From positions 1-12,677 of the forward strand of contig CAIOSL010000009.1 of NCBI GenBank assembly GCA_903861015.1: DNA of 12,677 bases. Direction: 5' to 3'. The first letter of the stretch is position 1, and every line of letters starts with the position of its first letter. The DNA is from an uncultured bacterium (GTDB taxonomy: Bacteria > Patescibacteriota > Saccharimonadia > Saccharimonadales > Saccharimonadaceae). Below the pieces are notes generated by a model. It did no database searches. It was not told the DNA's origin and saw nothing but the letters and a program-made list of their open reading frames with translations. Of the stretch, positions 1 to 7,169 are shown in pieces. Made by a program: the position numbers and the translations under genes.

Positions 1-38
1 CCACGCTGGACGAAGTAATCAGGGTAACCAAGGAATAA
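1..38 (+). CDS. C-terminal tip of a type IV pilus assembly/retraction ATPase (PilB/GspE-like), 5' part outside window
   Basis: The first 38 bases are open in frame 3 and encode TLDEVIRVTKE followed by TAA at 36-38. A tail of the form TTL(D/E)EV(L/I)RVTKE is typical of the C-terminus of PilB/GspE-family hexameric secretion ATPases. These power pilus extension and are normally encoded directly upstream of pilC, as here. Only about 12 residues are visible, so PilT (retraction ATPase) cannot be excluded. The stop is 1 nt from the pilC ATG, and the pilC SD site lies inside this gene's last codons, so the two are probably co-transcribed and translationally coupled. Confidence 0.6.
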   Translation, partial: TLDEVIRVTKE

Positions 39-39
39 T

Positions 40-1269
40 ATGCCGCTATTTGATTACGTAGCCATCAACCCCAAAGGCGAAACCACCAAAGGTACGATCG
101 AAGAAGCCGATCGCGCGTCGGCTATTGCCAGCCTGGCCAAACAACGGTTACGCCCAATCAGCATCAAAGAAGCCAAGGAAAAACCAGCCGGATCGGGCTT
201 TAACAACGCCATGGGCGGCGGCAAAATCAAGGCCGAACAACTGGTCATGTTTACGCGTCAGCTGAGCGCCATGGTCGGTGCTGGCGTGCCGTTACTACGC
301 GCCCTAACCGCCCTTTCGGACCACGTCGCCGAGAACCCAACCCTCAAAAAAATCCTAACCGGCGTCATCAAAGATGTCGAAGGCGGCGCCACCCTGGGCG
401 ACGCCCTCGCCAAATACCCCAATACCTTTAACGAGGTTTATGTCAACATGGTCCGCGCTGGTGAAGCAGCCGGTATTTTGGATGACATTCTAAAACGTCT
501 GGCATTGCAGCAAGAAAAAAACTCAACCATGCGCAAAAAGATTAAAAGCTCGATGTCGTATCCGATAGTTCTGCTGGTCATTACCGCTCTGGCCTTCTTT
601 GGATTAATGCTTTTTGTTATCCCGCAAATCGGCAAAATCTTAAAAGACCTTGGTGGTGCCGACGCCAAAATGCCAGCCATCACTCAAGCCATGTTGGACC
701 TCAGCGGCTTCTTTACGGCATATTGGCCAGTCATCTTCGCCGTCATCGGCATTGCGTCGTTTGGTATTATGCGCTACATCAAGACGCCCAAAGGCCGACA
801 CGAATTTCATTATCTAATCTTAAAAACACCTATCATCAAAGTTATCGTCATGAAGATCGCCGTCGCTCGCTTCACCCGTACTTTCTCGGCCCTGATCGAG
901 GCCGGCGTGGCAGTGCTGCAGGCTCTGGATGTTACCTCGCATGCTGTCGGTAATTCAATCTTTGAAGATGCACTGCAAAAAGCCGAAGAAGAAGTAAAGA
1001 TCGGCAAATCGCTGTCGAGCGTTATCGAAGCCAATCCACTGTTCCCACCGATTGTCTCGCAAATGCTCTTGGTTGGTGAAGAAACCGGCCAGACCGATAC
1101 TGTAATCGTCAAGGTTGCTGAATTTTACGAAGAAGAAGTTGACCGCTCTATCGAAGGCCTTAGCGAAATTATTGAACCAATTATGATCGTTATCATGGGT
1201 AGTATGGTCGGACTAATCGCTGCCAGTGTGATGTTGCCGATCGCCAGTTTGTCGCAAAACATCAAATAA
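40..1269 (+). CDS. pilC: PilC, type IV pilus inner-membrane platform protein (GspF family)
   Basis: This 409-aa protein has the normal length and architecture of PilC/GspF, the polytopic platform that couples the PilB/PilT ATPases to pilin assembly. After a soluble N-terminal part, the first GspF domain lies at about residues 68-191. It contains FTRQLSAMVGAGVPLLRAL and VRAGEAAGILDDIL, with hydrophobic segments near 175-195 and 226-244. The second GspF domain lies at about 272-395 and repeats the pattern (FTRTFSALIEAGVAVLQAL, LLVGEETGQTD), ending in a membrane segment at about 380-400. The ATG at 40 follows AAGGA (30-34) with 5 nt spacing, so the start is well supported. It sits 1 nt behind the ATPase stop. 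The following 68-bp gap carries a promoter for pilM, so pilC may be the last gene of the upstream transcript. Confidence 0.95.
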   Translation: MPLFDYVAINPKGETTKGTIEEADRASAIASLAKQRLRPISIKEAKEKPAGSGFNNAMGGGKIKAEQLVMFTRQLSAMVGAGVPLLRALTALSDHVAENPTLKKILTGVIKDVEGGATLGDALAKYPNTFNEVYVNMVRAGEAAGILDDILKRLALQQEKNSTMRKKIKSSMSYPIVLLVITALAFFGLMLFVIPQIGKILKDLGGADAKMPAITQAMLDLSGFFTAYWPVIFAVIGIASFGIMRYIKTPKGRHEFHYLILKTPIIKVIVMKIAVARFTRTFSALIEAGVAVLQALDVTSHAVGNSIFEDALQKAEEEVKIGKSLSSVIEANPLFPPIVSQMLLVGEETGQTDTVIVKVAEFYEEEVDRSIEGLSEIIEPIMIVIMGSMVGLIAASVMLPIASLSQNIK

Positions 1270-1304
1270 TAAGCGTTTTTAAGCACAAAAAACAAAACCG
1301 CTCA

Positions 1305-1318
1305 TGCTATAATATAAT
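1305..1318 (+). promoter_or_regulatory. Predicted extended -10 promoter upstream of pilM
   Basis: TGC followed by TATAAT (1308-1313) is a perfect extended -10 element. A second TATAAT overlaps it at 1313-1318. No convincing -35 is present at 17 nt spacing (the position reads ACAAAA), which an extended -10 can tolerate. Transcription would begin around 1320-1325, giving pilM a leader of roughly 13-18 nt. The gap also contains a weak bulged inverted repeat (AGCG-TTTT against AAAA-C-CGCT), which is too poor to call a terminator. Confidence 0.6.
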
Positions 1319-1337
1319 CGAAGCTAAGTGGGCACCT

Positions 1338-2396
1338 ATGGCAAAATTATTTCTAACAAACAAACAAATTATCGGGCTTGATATCAGTAGTACTGGTGTT
1401 AAAGTCATGGCAATTGATACTCAGCGTTGGCTAGTCCTGGCTTATGGCGCCCTCGATATCGATCCGGTCAAGATTAAAGATTCGCTCGAAGGCGACAATA
1501 CCGCCCTAGAAGAAGGCATTAAATCATTAATCAAAGAGAACTTGATTGGCAACCTGCCAAGTAAAAACGTAGTGATCGGCATTCCGACCGCCCGCAGCTA
1601 TTCCCGAACCTTCAACATGCCGCTTGATGTAGTCAAACATTTAAACGACGCTGTTGAGCTAGAAGTTGATCAATATGTTCCAGTGCCAGCCGGCAACCTT
1701 TATATCGACTACGAGATAATCGAACGTAACAAAAAAGAAATTACAGTTTTAATGAGCGCCATACCCCGCTTGATCGTCGACAAATGCGTTGCGGCCGTCG
1801 AAAGTGCCGGCCTAAATGTAATTATGGTCGAACCTGGCATCAGCGCCGTTTCGCGATTACTCCAAGCCAGCGAAGACGGCAGCCTGCCAAGCGTTATCGT
1901 TGACATCGGACCGGCTACAACCGATATCGCCATACTCGATCGAGGCAACGTCAGGGTAACTGGTGGTATTTCGATTGGCGGCAATACGTTTACACTCGAT
2001 ATTGCCAAACGGCTTGAAGTGCCGCTCGAGAACGCCTATCAACTAAAGGTCTTAAACGGTCTGAATGCTGGTCCAAAACAGGCCAAGATTCGCGGGGCGG
2101 TCGAAGCCAGCCTAAAGCAGATAATTGTCGAAACTCGAAAAGTCATGCGCTATTACAACGAGCGTGTCAGCGATGACCGCAAACTCGAACAATTATTGGT
2201 CGTAGGCAGCGGCAGCAACATGCCGGGTATTGGTGAATATTTTACCAACGAACTGGTGATGCCAGCCCGGGTGGCCAACCCTTGGCAAAAACTAGATTTT
2301 GGCAAACTACCCGAGCCAGCCCGTCAGTTTAGATCACGTTATATAACCGTCGCCGGCCTGGCCAGCATCGACCCCGAGGAGATTTGGAATGATTAA
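1338..2396 (+). CDS. pilM: PilM, cytoplasmic actin-like type IV pilus assembly ATPase
   Basis: This 352-aa protein belongs to the FtsA/PilM actin-fold family. Visible nucleotide-binding motifs are phosphate-1 GLDISSTGVKV (about 13-23), phosphate-2 VIVDIGPATTDIAIL (about 186-200) and the adenosine motif VVGSGSNMPGI (about 288-298). PilM forms a cytoplasmic ring that binds the N-terminal peptide of PilN and links the alignment subcomplex to the motor ATPases. The next gene encodes exactly such a peptide (MINLLP). The ATG at 1338 is the first in frame and is followed closely by the phosphate-1 motif. Its ribosome-binding site is weak (AAGTGGG upstream at best), unlike the strong SD sites of pilN and pilO. 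The 3' end overlaps the pilN start by 8 nt. Confidence 0.95.
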   Translation: MAKLFLTNKQIIGLDISSTGVKVMAIDTQRWLVLAYGALDIDPVKIKDSLEGDNTALEEGIKSLIKENLIGNLPSKNVVIGIPTARSYSRTFNMPLDVVKHLNDAVELEVDQYVPVPAGNLYIDYEIIERNKKEITVLMSAIPRLIVDKCVAAVESAGLNVIMVEPGISAVSRLLQASEDGSLPSVIVDIGPATTDIAILDRGNVRVTGGISIGGNTFTLDIAKRLEVPLENAYQLKVLNGLNAGPKQAKIRGAVEASLKQIIVETRKVMRYYNERVSDDRKLEQLLVVGSGSNMPGIGEYFTNELVMPARVANPWQKLDFGKLPEPARQFRSRYITVAGLASIDPEEIWND

Positions 2397-2928
2397 TCTT
2401 TTGCCAACACAGACCAAAATACAACTCAAAGCTGCTCACATCAACTCGCGGCTAGTACAGTATCTGGGGTTTTTGGGCATCGGTGGCGTATTCTTGTTGA
2501 TCGCGGTTATGGTATCTTATGCCATAGTAAACAGCAACAAATCACCCGATGGCAGCCAGGTCACGACATCATCATACAACACCGCCCGTCAACAACTTGA
2601 CGCCATCAACAGCAATATCAATACCGCCAAAACAATTCTTGATCAGCAAATATCATATAGCGACCTAATCACCACGCTGGCTGGCGCTATGCCCAGTGGC
2701 ACCATACTGGATCGAGTTGTCGTTGCCGGTAACCAGCCTAGCGCTACAATCAGCTTTACGGTCAAAGGCAGGACCGCCGAAAGTCTGGCTGCCCTACAAA
2801 ACAACATGATCAAATTATCAATTTTGTCTAACTACAGCCAATCAACACCGTCAGGCAGTGGCGGCAGCACCGGCTATCCCGTAACTGTCACTGCGACCGC
2901 CAATGTTAATCGTGGAGTATCTTTATGA
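2389..2928 (+). CDS. pilN: PilN, type IV pilus assembly membrane protein
   Basis: This 179-aa bitopic protein begins MINLLPTQTK, the conserved PilN peptide that inserts into PilM. One transmembrane helix follows at about 27-47 (LGFLGIGGVFLLIAVMVSYAIV), then a helical stretch at about 62-90 and a ferredoxin-like C-terminal domain that in the family pairs with PilO. A Ser/Gly-rich linker (about 151-162) precedes the last strand. The start is fixed by GAGGAG at 2376-2381 with 7 nt spacing, inside the end of pilM. The stop TGA overlaps the pilO start in an ATGA arrangement, which indicates translational coupling. TGA clearly acts as a stop here, because the reading passes straight into the next family member. 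Confidence 0.9.
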   Translation: MINLLPTQTKIQLKAAHINSRLVQYLGFLGIGGVFLLIAVMVSYAIVNSNKSPDGSQVTTSSYNTARQQLDAINSNINTAKTILDQQISYSDLITTLAGAMPSGTILDRVVVAGNQPSATISFTVKGRTAESLAALQNNMIKLSILSNYSQSTPSGSGGSTGYPVTVTATANVNRGVSL

Positions 2929-3470
2929 AAAAGAGTAGTCTTACTGCCGTAACCTTACGCAACATATTGGCACTCGTATTTATTGCTGCTGTCATAGCGG
3001 TTGTTGGCGGTTTTTATTACGCCCAGCAATCCCTAAAAGATTATGCCAGTGTCGGCTCGACCAGCAGCAATGCCAGCGGCGTCAGCTCACAGGACCTAAA
3101 ACAGCTGCAAAACCAAATTGCCGCCAACCAACAATACTCGGACAAAGCCCTCGCCATGATCAGTTCGGCAACTGGCTATCAAGACAAGGCAATGTCAGAT
3201 ATCACCAAATACGCTGTCGCGGCTGGCGTATCTATAACCGCCCACAACTTTGACCCGCCATCCAGCTCTAGCGTACCGATCGCCGGCGTCACTTCGACTT
3301 ACGTTAACGTGTCTGTTGCCAATCCAGTGCCACTAGTTAATATCCTAAAATTCATCAAACTGATCGAAACTAACCTTCCCAAAATGCAACTGACCGGTAT
3401 CAATATGGCCTATAGTTCCAAAGACAAGGTTGTTGTTGCCCCATTAAATATAGAGTTATTTGCAAGGTAA
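2925..3470 (+). CDS. pilO: PilO-like type IV pilus assembly protein
   Basis: This 181-aa protein has a short basic N-terminus, one transmembrane helix at about 12-33, a Gln/Asn-rich probable coiled coil at about 55-80 (SSQDLKQLQNQIAANQQYSD), and an alpha/beta C-terminal domain at about 85-181. This is the PilO layout, and the position directly after pilN supports it. PilO heterodimerises with PilN across the envelope side of the membrane and stabilises the alignment complex. The start ATG overlaps the pilN TGA, with GGAG at 2914-2917 and 7 nt spacing. Primary-sequence motifs in PilO are weak, so the assignment rests mainly on topology and gene order. Confidence 0.82.
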   Translation: MKKSSLTAVTLRNILALVFIAAVIAVVGGFYYAQQSLKDYASVGSTSSNASGVSSQDLKQLQNQIAANQQYSDKALAMISSATGYQDKAMSDITKYAVAAGVSITAHNFDPPSSSSVPIAGVTSTYVNVSVANPVPLVNILKFIKLIETNLPKMQLTGINMAYSSKDKVVVAPLNIELFAR

Positions 3471-3473
3471 ATT

Positions 3474-3791
3474 ATGAAGATTACAGATCTAAAATCAATC
3501 ACCAATCTCAACCTCAAAGACGTGTCTTTTGATAAAATTGTTCGTAAATCAATCTATTGGTTGCGTCATTCACGAACCGTAATCTTTGTGGTCGTACTGT
3601 CAGCGGGCCTGATGATGGCCATCCTAACATTGAACGACATATTACAACAAGCCCTAAGCGGCAATTTATCGGGTGGTTATTCGCAAACCGACCGAACCAC
3701 GATTACACGCTTAAACAAATTGCAAACTAGCGACAAAAACGCCAGTGGCGCCACATTACCCAGTGGCCGGATTAATCCTTTTTCGGAATAG
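3474..3791 (+). CDS. Small single-pass membrane protein of the pilus operon, C-terminal GRINPFSE (possible PilP/GspC-like role)
   Basis: This 105-aa protein follows pilO by 3 nt and has its own SD site (AAGG at 3464-3467, 6 nt spacing), so it belongs to the pilMNO operon. It has a basic N-terminal cytoplasmic part (about 1-35), one transmembrane helix at about 36-54 (TVIFVVVLSAGLMMAILTL), a Ser/Thr/Gly-rich extracytoplasmic tail, and an abrupt end at GRINPFSE. No family is recognised from the body of the sequence. (R)xNPF or RDPF motifs near a low-complexity linker are characteristic of PilP and GspC-type pilus and type II secretion proteins, and pilP is the usual gene after pilO. A reduced PilP analogue is an inference from topology, position and this motif. 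Confidence 0.6.
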   Translation: MKITDLKSITNLNLKDVSFDKIVRKSIYWLRHSRTVIFVVVLSAGLMMAILTLNDILQQALSGNLSGGYSQTDRTTITRLNKLQTSDKNASGATLPSGRINPFSE

Positions 3792-3815
3792 ATAGCCACA
3801 ACCGAAAAAAACGCT

Positions 3816-3821
3816 TATACT
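3816..3821 (+). promoter_or_regulatory. Predicted leaderless promoter (-10 TATACT) of the PRC-barrel gene
   Basis: TATACT ends exactly 6 nt before the ATG at 3828, the distance expected between a -10 hexamer and the transcription start, so the mRNA would begin at or next to the start codon. There is no SD-like sequence in the 6-nt gap (GGTAGT) and no clear -35. The 36-bp gap after the pilus operon contains no hairpin terminator that I can see. Confidence 0.6.
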
Positions 3822-3827
3822 GGTAGT

Positions 3828-4403
3828 ATGTTATTACCCGGATCGAGATTACTAAACACTGCTATCATGGGGCTTCAGACAGGCACCAAATTGGCCGTTA
3901 CCAAAAACCCGATTATCGACCCTAGCAATCTTAAAATCCTGGCCTACGAAGTTGACGGCCCGCTACTCAGCGAGCGCCCAGCCTTGCTGCGAATCGCCGA
4001 TGTCCGCGAGCTGAGTGATATCGGTATGATAATCGACAGCAACGACGAGTTTGTTGGCGTCAGTGACGTTATATCGTTACACAAAATCTACGACATGCAC
4101 TTTAACATTGTCGGCATGCCAGTGGTTGACGAAGCCCATCACAAATTAGGCAAGGTTAGCGACTACAGCCTCGACACCGACAGTTTTATCATTCAACAAT
4201 TGATTGTTCGCCGCGGCTTGATCCAAAGCCTATCCGAAACCGAATTATTAATTCATCGCAGCCAAATTATCGAGATCAATGACGACGTAATTATTGTCAA
4301 AACAACCGCCAAAAAGCTCGATGCCGTTAATTTGTCTGGGCGAACCGACTATATGAACCCATTTCGATCCGCCTCACCCCAAACCAACAGCCGCCAAGAT
4401 TAG
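3828..4403 (+). CDS. PRC-barrel domain protein
   Basis: This 191-aa soluble protein has two PRC-barrel-like modules, at about residues 5-80 (GSRLLNTAIMGLQTGTKL, IADVRELSDIGMIID) and 90-160 (VGMPVVDEAHHKLGKVSDYS, QQLIVRRG, IHRSQIIEINDDVIIV). PRC barrels are small beta domains found in the photosynthetic reaction-centre H subunit, the RNA-processing factor RimM and many uncharacterised bacterial adaptors. The second half is the better match, with the typical 'G.V.D...D' and 'I....I....DD.I.V' spacing. There is no signal peptide or membrane helix. The C-terminal tail is polar and contains GRTDYMNPF. The gene follows the pilus operon on the same strand but has its own promoter, and its stop overlaps the recX stop by 4 bp from the opposite strand. 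The specific function is unknown. Confidence 0.75.
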   Translation: MLLPGSRLLNTAIMGLQTGTKLAVTKNPIIDPSNLKILAYEVDGPLLSERPALLRIADVRELSDIGMIIDSNDEFVGVSDVISLHKIYDMHFNIVGMPVVDEAHHKLGKVSDYSLDTDSFIIQQLIVRRGLIQSLSETELLIHRSQIIEINDDVIIVKTTAKKLDAVNLSGRTDYMNPFRSASPQTNSRQD

Positions 4404-5047
4404 GCTTGTTTATCGGCTAGTTCTTCGAGCGCCTGTTTAATGTCGTCATAATCAAACCCCTGCCTAGCCAGATAGGCCATTAGCTTTTTAACATCAGGGT
4501 AGCGAACCTGTTTTTTGGCGATAATCTTCTGAATTTCGGTTGTATCATTCCTAACCGTCTCGGCCAATAATTGTTCGATGATAGCACTGCCAATACCCTT
4601 AGCGCGCAGTTCCGCCACCAATTTGCGCCGACTCGCCCCCTTGGCCAGTGAATGATTTTCGATCCAAAATCTAGCAAACTTCTGGTCATCAATATAGCCT
4701 TTGCTAATTAAACGATCCATAACCCGAACGGTTTGGTCAACCGGAGCGCCAGACCTCATCTTGCCGGTTTTATCGGGACTGGGTTTGGTCTTGCGAAACA
4801 AATAATCCTTGACTTCGCGCTGGCTGCGGGGACGCATCAAGCAATACTCGAGCGCCCGACCGTATAATTTTCCAAATTGGCTCTCGTACTCCAAGGCCAC
4901 CAGATCAGTCTCGCTATATTCTTGACCAACCTTCACTCCCAAGTCCAAAACCTGAAAAACATCCAAACTAAATCGATACTCGCCATCAACCGCTATGTTA
5001 ACGCGGTTTTTGTTACGCGTTTGCAAGCTGATGGAAGTAATCTTCAT
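4400..5047 (-). CDS. recX: RecX, regulator of RecA
   Basis: This 215-aa protein matches the three-helix-repeat RecX family, which binds the RecA filament groove and modulates its assembly and recombinase activity. Recognisable signatures are RALEYCLMRPRSQREVKDYL (about 64-83) and GYIDDQKFARFWIENHSLAKGASRRKLVAELRAKGI (about 116-151), followed by a final repeat ending FDYDDIKQALEEL. Two features differ from short RecX proteins such as the 166-aa E. coli one: an N-terminal beta-rich region of about 60 residues, and a polar Lys/Pro/Gly insert at about 86-104 between helices. The ATG lies 3 nt after the recA stop, with an SD site (AAAGG, 7 nt spacing) within the recA terminus, so recA-recX is a coupled operon. 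Confidence 0.9.
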   Translation of the reverse strand: MKITSISLQTRNKNRVNIAVDGEYRFSLDVFQVLDLGVKVGQEYSETDLVALEYESQFGKLYGRALEYCLMRPRSQREVKDYLFRKTKPSPDKTGKMRSGAPVDQTVRVMDRLISKGYIDDQKFARFWIENHSLAKGASRRKLVAELRAKGIGSAIIEQLLAETVRNDTTEIQKIIAKKQVRYPDVKKLMAYLARQGFDYDDIKQALEELADKQA

Positions 5048-5050
5048 AGA

Positions 5051-6100
5051 CTAACCTTTGGCTGCAGACTCTTCGGCAACCAACACTCTAACCTTAGCCT
5101 CGATCTCGGCCATAACTTCTGGGTTAGCTTTTAGGTATTCTTTACTAGCTTCACGGCCCTGGCCGATTTTAGCTTCGTTATAGTCAAACCAAGCACCGGC
5201 TTTGCCGACAACGTTATGCAAAACCGCTAGGTCAAGCACGTCACCGGTCTTGCTGATACCTTCGTTGTACATAATGTCGAATTCAGCAACCCTAAAAGGT
5301 GGCGCGATCTTGTTTTTGACCACCTTGACCTTGGTGCGGCTACCGATAATTTCTTCGCCAGATTTGATTTGGCCAGTTCGACGAATATCGATCCTAACCG
5401 AGGCGTAAAACTTCAAAGCGTTACCACCAGTGGTTGTTTCAGGGTTACCAAACATCACGCCAATCTTCATACGGATTTGGTTAATGAATATAACGGTTGT
5501 TTTGCTTTTGCTGATAATACCGGTTAGCTTGCGCAAAGCCTGACTCATCAAGCGCGCCTGCAAGCCCATGTGGCTGTCGCCCATATCGCCATCAATCTCG
5601 GCTTGGGGCACCAACGCCGCCACCGAGTCAACCACTACAATATCAACTGCATTCGATCGCACCAACGTTTCGGCGATCTCTAGCGCCTGCTCGCCGTTAT
5701 CGGGCTGTGATACCAACAAATTATCGGTATCAACACCCAAACGACGGGCGTAGGCAGGGTCAAGGGCATGCTCGGCATCGATAAAGGCCGCTGTGCCACC
5801 ATTACGCTGCACTTCGGCAATTGCATGCAAAGTCAAAGTAGTCTTACCAGAAGACTCTGGCCCAAACACCTCGATAATACGCCCTTTTGGATAACCACCG
5901 CCTAATGCCAAGTCTAGCGACAATGCACCGCTGCTGATCAATTCCACATCAACCGTTTTGGTATCGCCCAACCTGCGAATCGCACCATCGCCAAATTGCT
6001 TGTTAATTTGTTCTTGGGCCAAACCCAAAGCTTTTAGTTTACCTTCGGTAGCTGTCGGCTTCTCGCCAATATCTGTCTTTTCAACCTTTTTTGCTGACAT
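5051..6100 (-). CDS. recA: RecA recombinase
   Basis: This 349-aa RecA, close to the usual length, carries out ATP-dependent DNA strand exchange in homologous recombination and repair. Visible hallmarks are Walker [10 protein letters not shown] (80-88), Walker [11 protein letters not shown], loop L1 [19 protein letters not shown], the [20 protein letters not shown] stretch leading into loop L2, and the core end with [19 protein letters not shown]. The C-terminal domain is short and its tail (VAEESAAKG) is less acidic than in E. coli. The ATG follows GAGG with 6 nt spacing (- strand, 6107-6110), and a promoter lies about 30 bp upstream. No intein or frameshift is present. recX follows at once. 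Confidence 0.99.
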   Translation of the reverse strand: MSAKKVEKTDIGEKPTATEGKLKALGLAQEQINKQFGDGAIRRLGDTKTVDVELISSGALSLDLALGGGYPKGRIIEVFGPESSGKTTLTLHAIAEVQRNGGTAAFIDAEHALDPAYARRLGVDTDNLLVSQPDNGEQALEIAETLVRSNAVDIVVVDSVAALVPQAEIDGDMGDSHMGLQARLMSQALRKLTGIISKSKTTVIFINQIRMKIGVMFGNPETTTGGNALKFYASVRIDIRRTGQIKSGEEIIGSRTKVKVVKNKIAPPFRVAEFDIMYNEGISKTGDVLDLAVLHNVVGKAGAWFDYNEAKIGQGREASKEYLKANPEVMAEIEAKVRVLVAEESAAKG

Positions 6101-6126
6101 ATAAACCCTCTCTTTTATCTATAATA

Positions 6127-6132
6127 ATTATA
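6127..6132 (-). promoter_or_regulatory. Predicted -10 element of the recA-recX promoter
   Basis: On the - strand, TATAAT lies 26 nt upstream of the recA ATG. This predicts a leader of about 20 nt that contains the GAGG SD site. There is no good -35 and no extended TGn. No LexA-type palindrome (CTG-N10-CAG or GAAC-N4-GTTC) is visible in the 67-bp intergenic region, so SOS control is not supported. The element lies between recA and the divergent prepilin promoter, with the two -10 hexamers about 22 bp apart. Confidence 0.5.
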
Positions 6133-6150
6133 CTTGGCTTATCTATAATT

Positions 6151-6159
6151 TGCTATAAT
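6151..6159 (+). promoter_or_regulatory. Predicted extended -10 promoter of the prepilin gene (short-leader or leaderless)
   Basis: TGC-TATAAT (hexamer 6154-6159) is a perfect extended -10 ending 8 nt before the prepilin ATG at 6168. Another TATAAT lies at 6144-6149. The 8-nt gap (AGATTCAA) has no SD site, so the transcript is expected to have 0-2 nt of leader from the proximal hexamer. A partial -35 (TTGGCT, 6134-6139) would suit the proximal hexamer only at a short 14-nt spacing. Confidence 0.55.
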
Positions 6160-6167
6160 AGATTCAA

Positions 6168-6563
6168 ATGATTAAATATTCGCGCGGCTTTACAGTTATC
6201 GAAATCGTGTTTGTCACCGTAGTACTGGCAATTGCCAGCATCTTCTTTTTTATTCAAAAGCAAAACATTGCCGTCGTCGCCCAAGACAACACCAACAAAA
6301 CCGCCATTAATGCCATGTACTACGGCCTGGAGGAAGTTTTTTATCCGGCCAATGGCTACTATCCGGCCGCTATCAGTAGCGATAATTTAAAATCAGTCGA
6401 CCCAGACCTGTTTAAGGACAGCGACGGTAACGCCATCAATACCGCCGGCAGTGCCTACAACTATTCGCCAACCAATTGCACTGATGGCAAATGTAAAAGC
6501 TACACCCTAAAGACAACTTTGCAGCGCGAAGACGATTACGTCAAAACCAGTCGCAACAACTAA
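6168..6563 (+). CDS. Type IV prepilin-like / pseudopilin protein
   Basis: This 131-aa protein starts with a class III prepilin signal: a short basic leader MIKYSRG, predicted cleavage by prepilin peptidase after Gly7, then FTVIEIVFVTVVLAIASIFFF. Phe is at +1 and the conserved Glu at +5 of the mature protein (Glu12). The hydrophobic N-terminal helix is followed by an aromatic-rich region (about 51-66), an Asn/Asp/Ser-rich domain and a small Cys104/Cys109 loop (NCTDGKC) that could form a disulfide near the C-terminus. Such proteins are assembled into type IV pili by PilB/C/M/N/O, which are encoded about 2 kb away. The gene stands alone, divergent from recA and convergent with the PH-domain gene, with 1 nt between stops. 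Major pilin versus minor pilin cannot be decided from sequence. Confidence 0.85.
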   Translation: MIKYSRGFTVIEIVFVTVVLAIASIFFFIQKQNIAVVAQDNTNKTAINAMYYGLEEVFYPANGYYPAAISSDNLKSVDPDLFKDSDGNAINTAGSAYNYSPTNCTDGKCKSYTLKTTLQREDDYVKTSRNN

Positions 6564-6564
6564 T

Positions 6565-7152
6565 CTAATGGCCTGATCCGGGGTGGGCTTCAACGTACTC
6601 TTCGATAGTGGCGTCAATCAAAGCAATTTGGTCTTTTGGGTTGGCGACATAAATAAAGTAATAGGTAGTATCGTCACCTTCGGTACTTAAACGTATCGAA
6701 CCAAAATTAAACAACTGCTGAATTAGACCTTTTTGTGCATACCGCGCATCCTGAATATTTGGCAAGCTAACAATTTCTTCTTTGGTATAAAACAAACTGA
6801 TCTGCAATTGTTCGATCACATTCTCGTTGGTAAGATAAAAATGATTGTTTTTAAAAACATAATAGGCAATATAAGTACCGATAAGTACCAGCAGCGCAAA
6901 GGTTAATACTGGCACTCGCACGATCATAGGATCAACCGCACCAGCCCCCAAAGACATCGAGCCAACAATACGATCAGCACTAAAGAAAACTATTAGCGAC
7001 AGGATTACCAAGAATAATCCGATAGCCAACGGCGGTATCAATCCAATCGGATGACGATCGATCGCCTTGATTACATATTCGTCCTTGCCCAGGTTCAAAT
7101 TAGGAAAATCCTTGACCGATTGATCGTGTTGTTGCTGAGTGTCTAGTGTCAT
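6565..7152 (-). CDS. Membrane-anchored bacterial PH-domain protein (YdbS/bPH2-like)
   Basis: This 195-aa protein has a polar N-terminus (about 1-33), two transmembrane helices at about 36-57 and 79-100, and a C-terminal bacterial PH-like domain at about 101-185. The domain begins YYVFKNNHFYLTNENVIEQ and contains the typical 'y.kEEIVSLPNIQDA.....GLIQQLFNFGSIRLST' motif and a final FIYVANPKDQIALI segment. This matches the bPH2 group, whose molecular function is largely uncharacterised. The gene follows ruvB by 17 bp on the same strand but has its own -10 hexamer in that gap. There is no SD site before its ATG, so a leaderless mRNA is predicted. Confidence 0.85.
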   Translation of the reverse strand: MTLDTQQQHDQSVKDFPNLNLGKDEYVIKAIDRHPIGLIPPLAIGLFLVILSLIVFFSADRIVGSMSLGAGAVDPMIVRVPVLTFALLVLIGTYIAYYVFKNNHFYLTNENVIEQLQISLFYTKEEIVSLPNIQDARYAQKGLIQQLFNFGSIRLSTEGDDTTYYFIYVANPKDQIALIDATIEEYVEAHPGSGH

Positions 7153-7158
7153 ACTAGT

Positions 7159-7167
7159 ATTATACCA
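7159..7167 (-). promoter_or_regulatory. Predicted leaderless extended -10 promoter of the PH-domain gene
   Basis: On the - strand the order is TGG-TATAAT (hexamer 7159-7164), ACTAGT, ATG (7152). The hexamer ends exactly 6 nt before the start codon and has a TGn extension. It sits in the 17-bp gap after ruvB. No SD motif is present and no -35 is recognisable. Confidence 0.65.
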
Positions 7168-7169
7168 AG

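Noticed and set aside
1271..1303. Intrinsic terminator after pilC
   Set aside because: The only inverted repeat (AGCG-TTTT with AAAA-C-CGCT) is short and bulged, has a long AT loop and is not followed by a T-run.
6101..6167. SOS/LexA operator upstream of recA
   Set aside because: Neither CTG-N10-CAG nor GAAC-N4-GTTC palindromes are present in the 67-bp region; only AT-rich promoter elements are seen.
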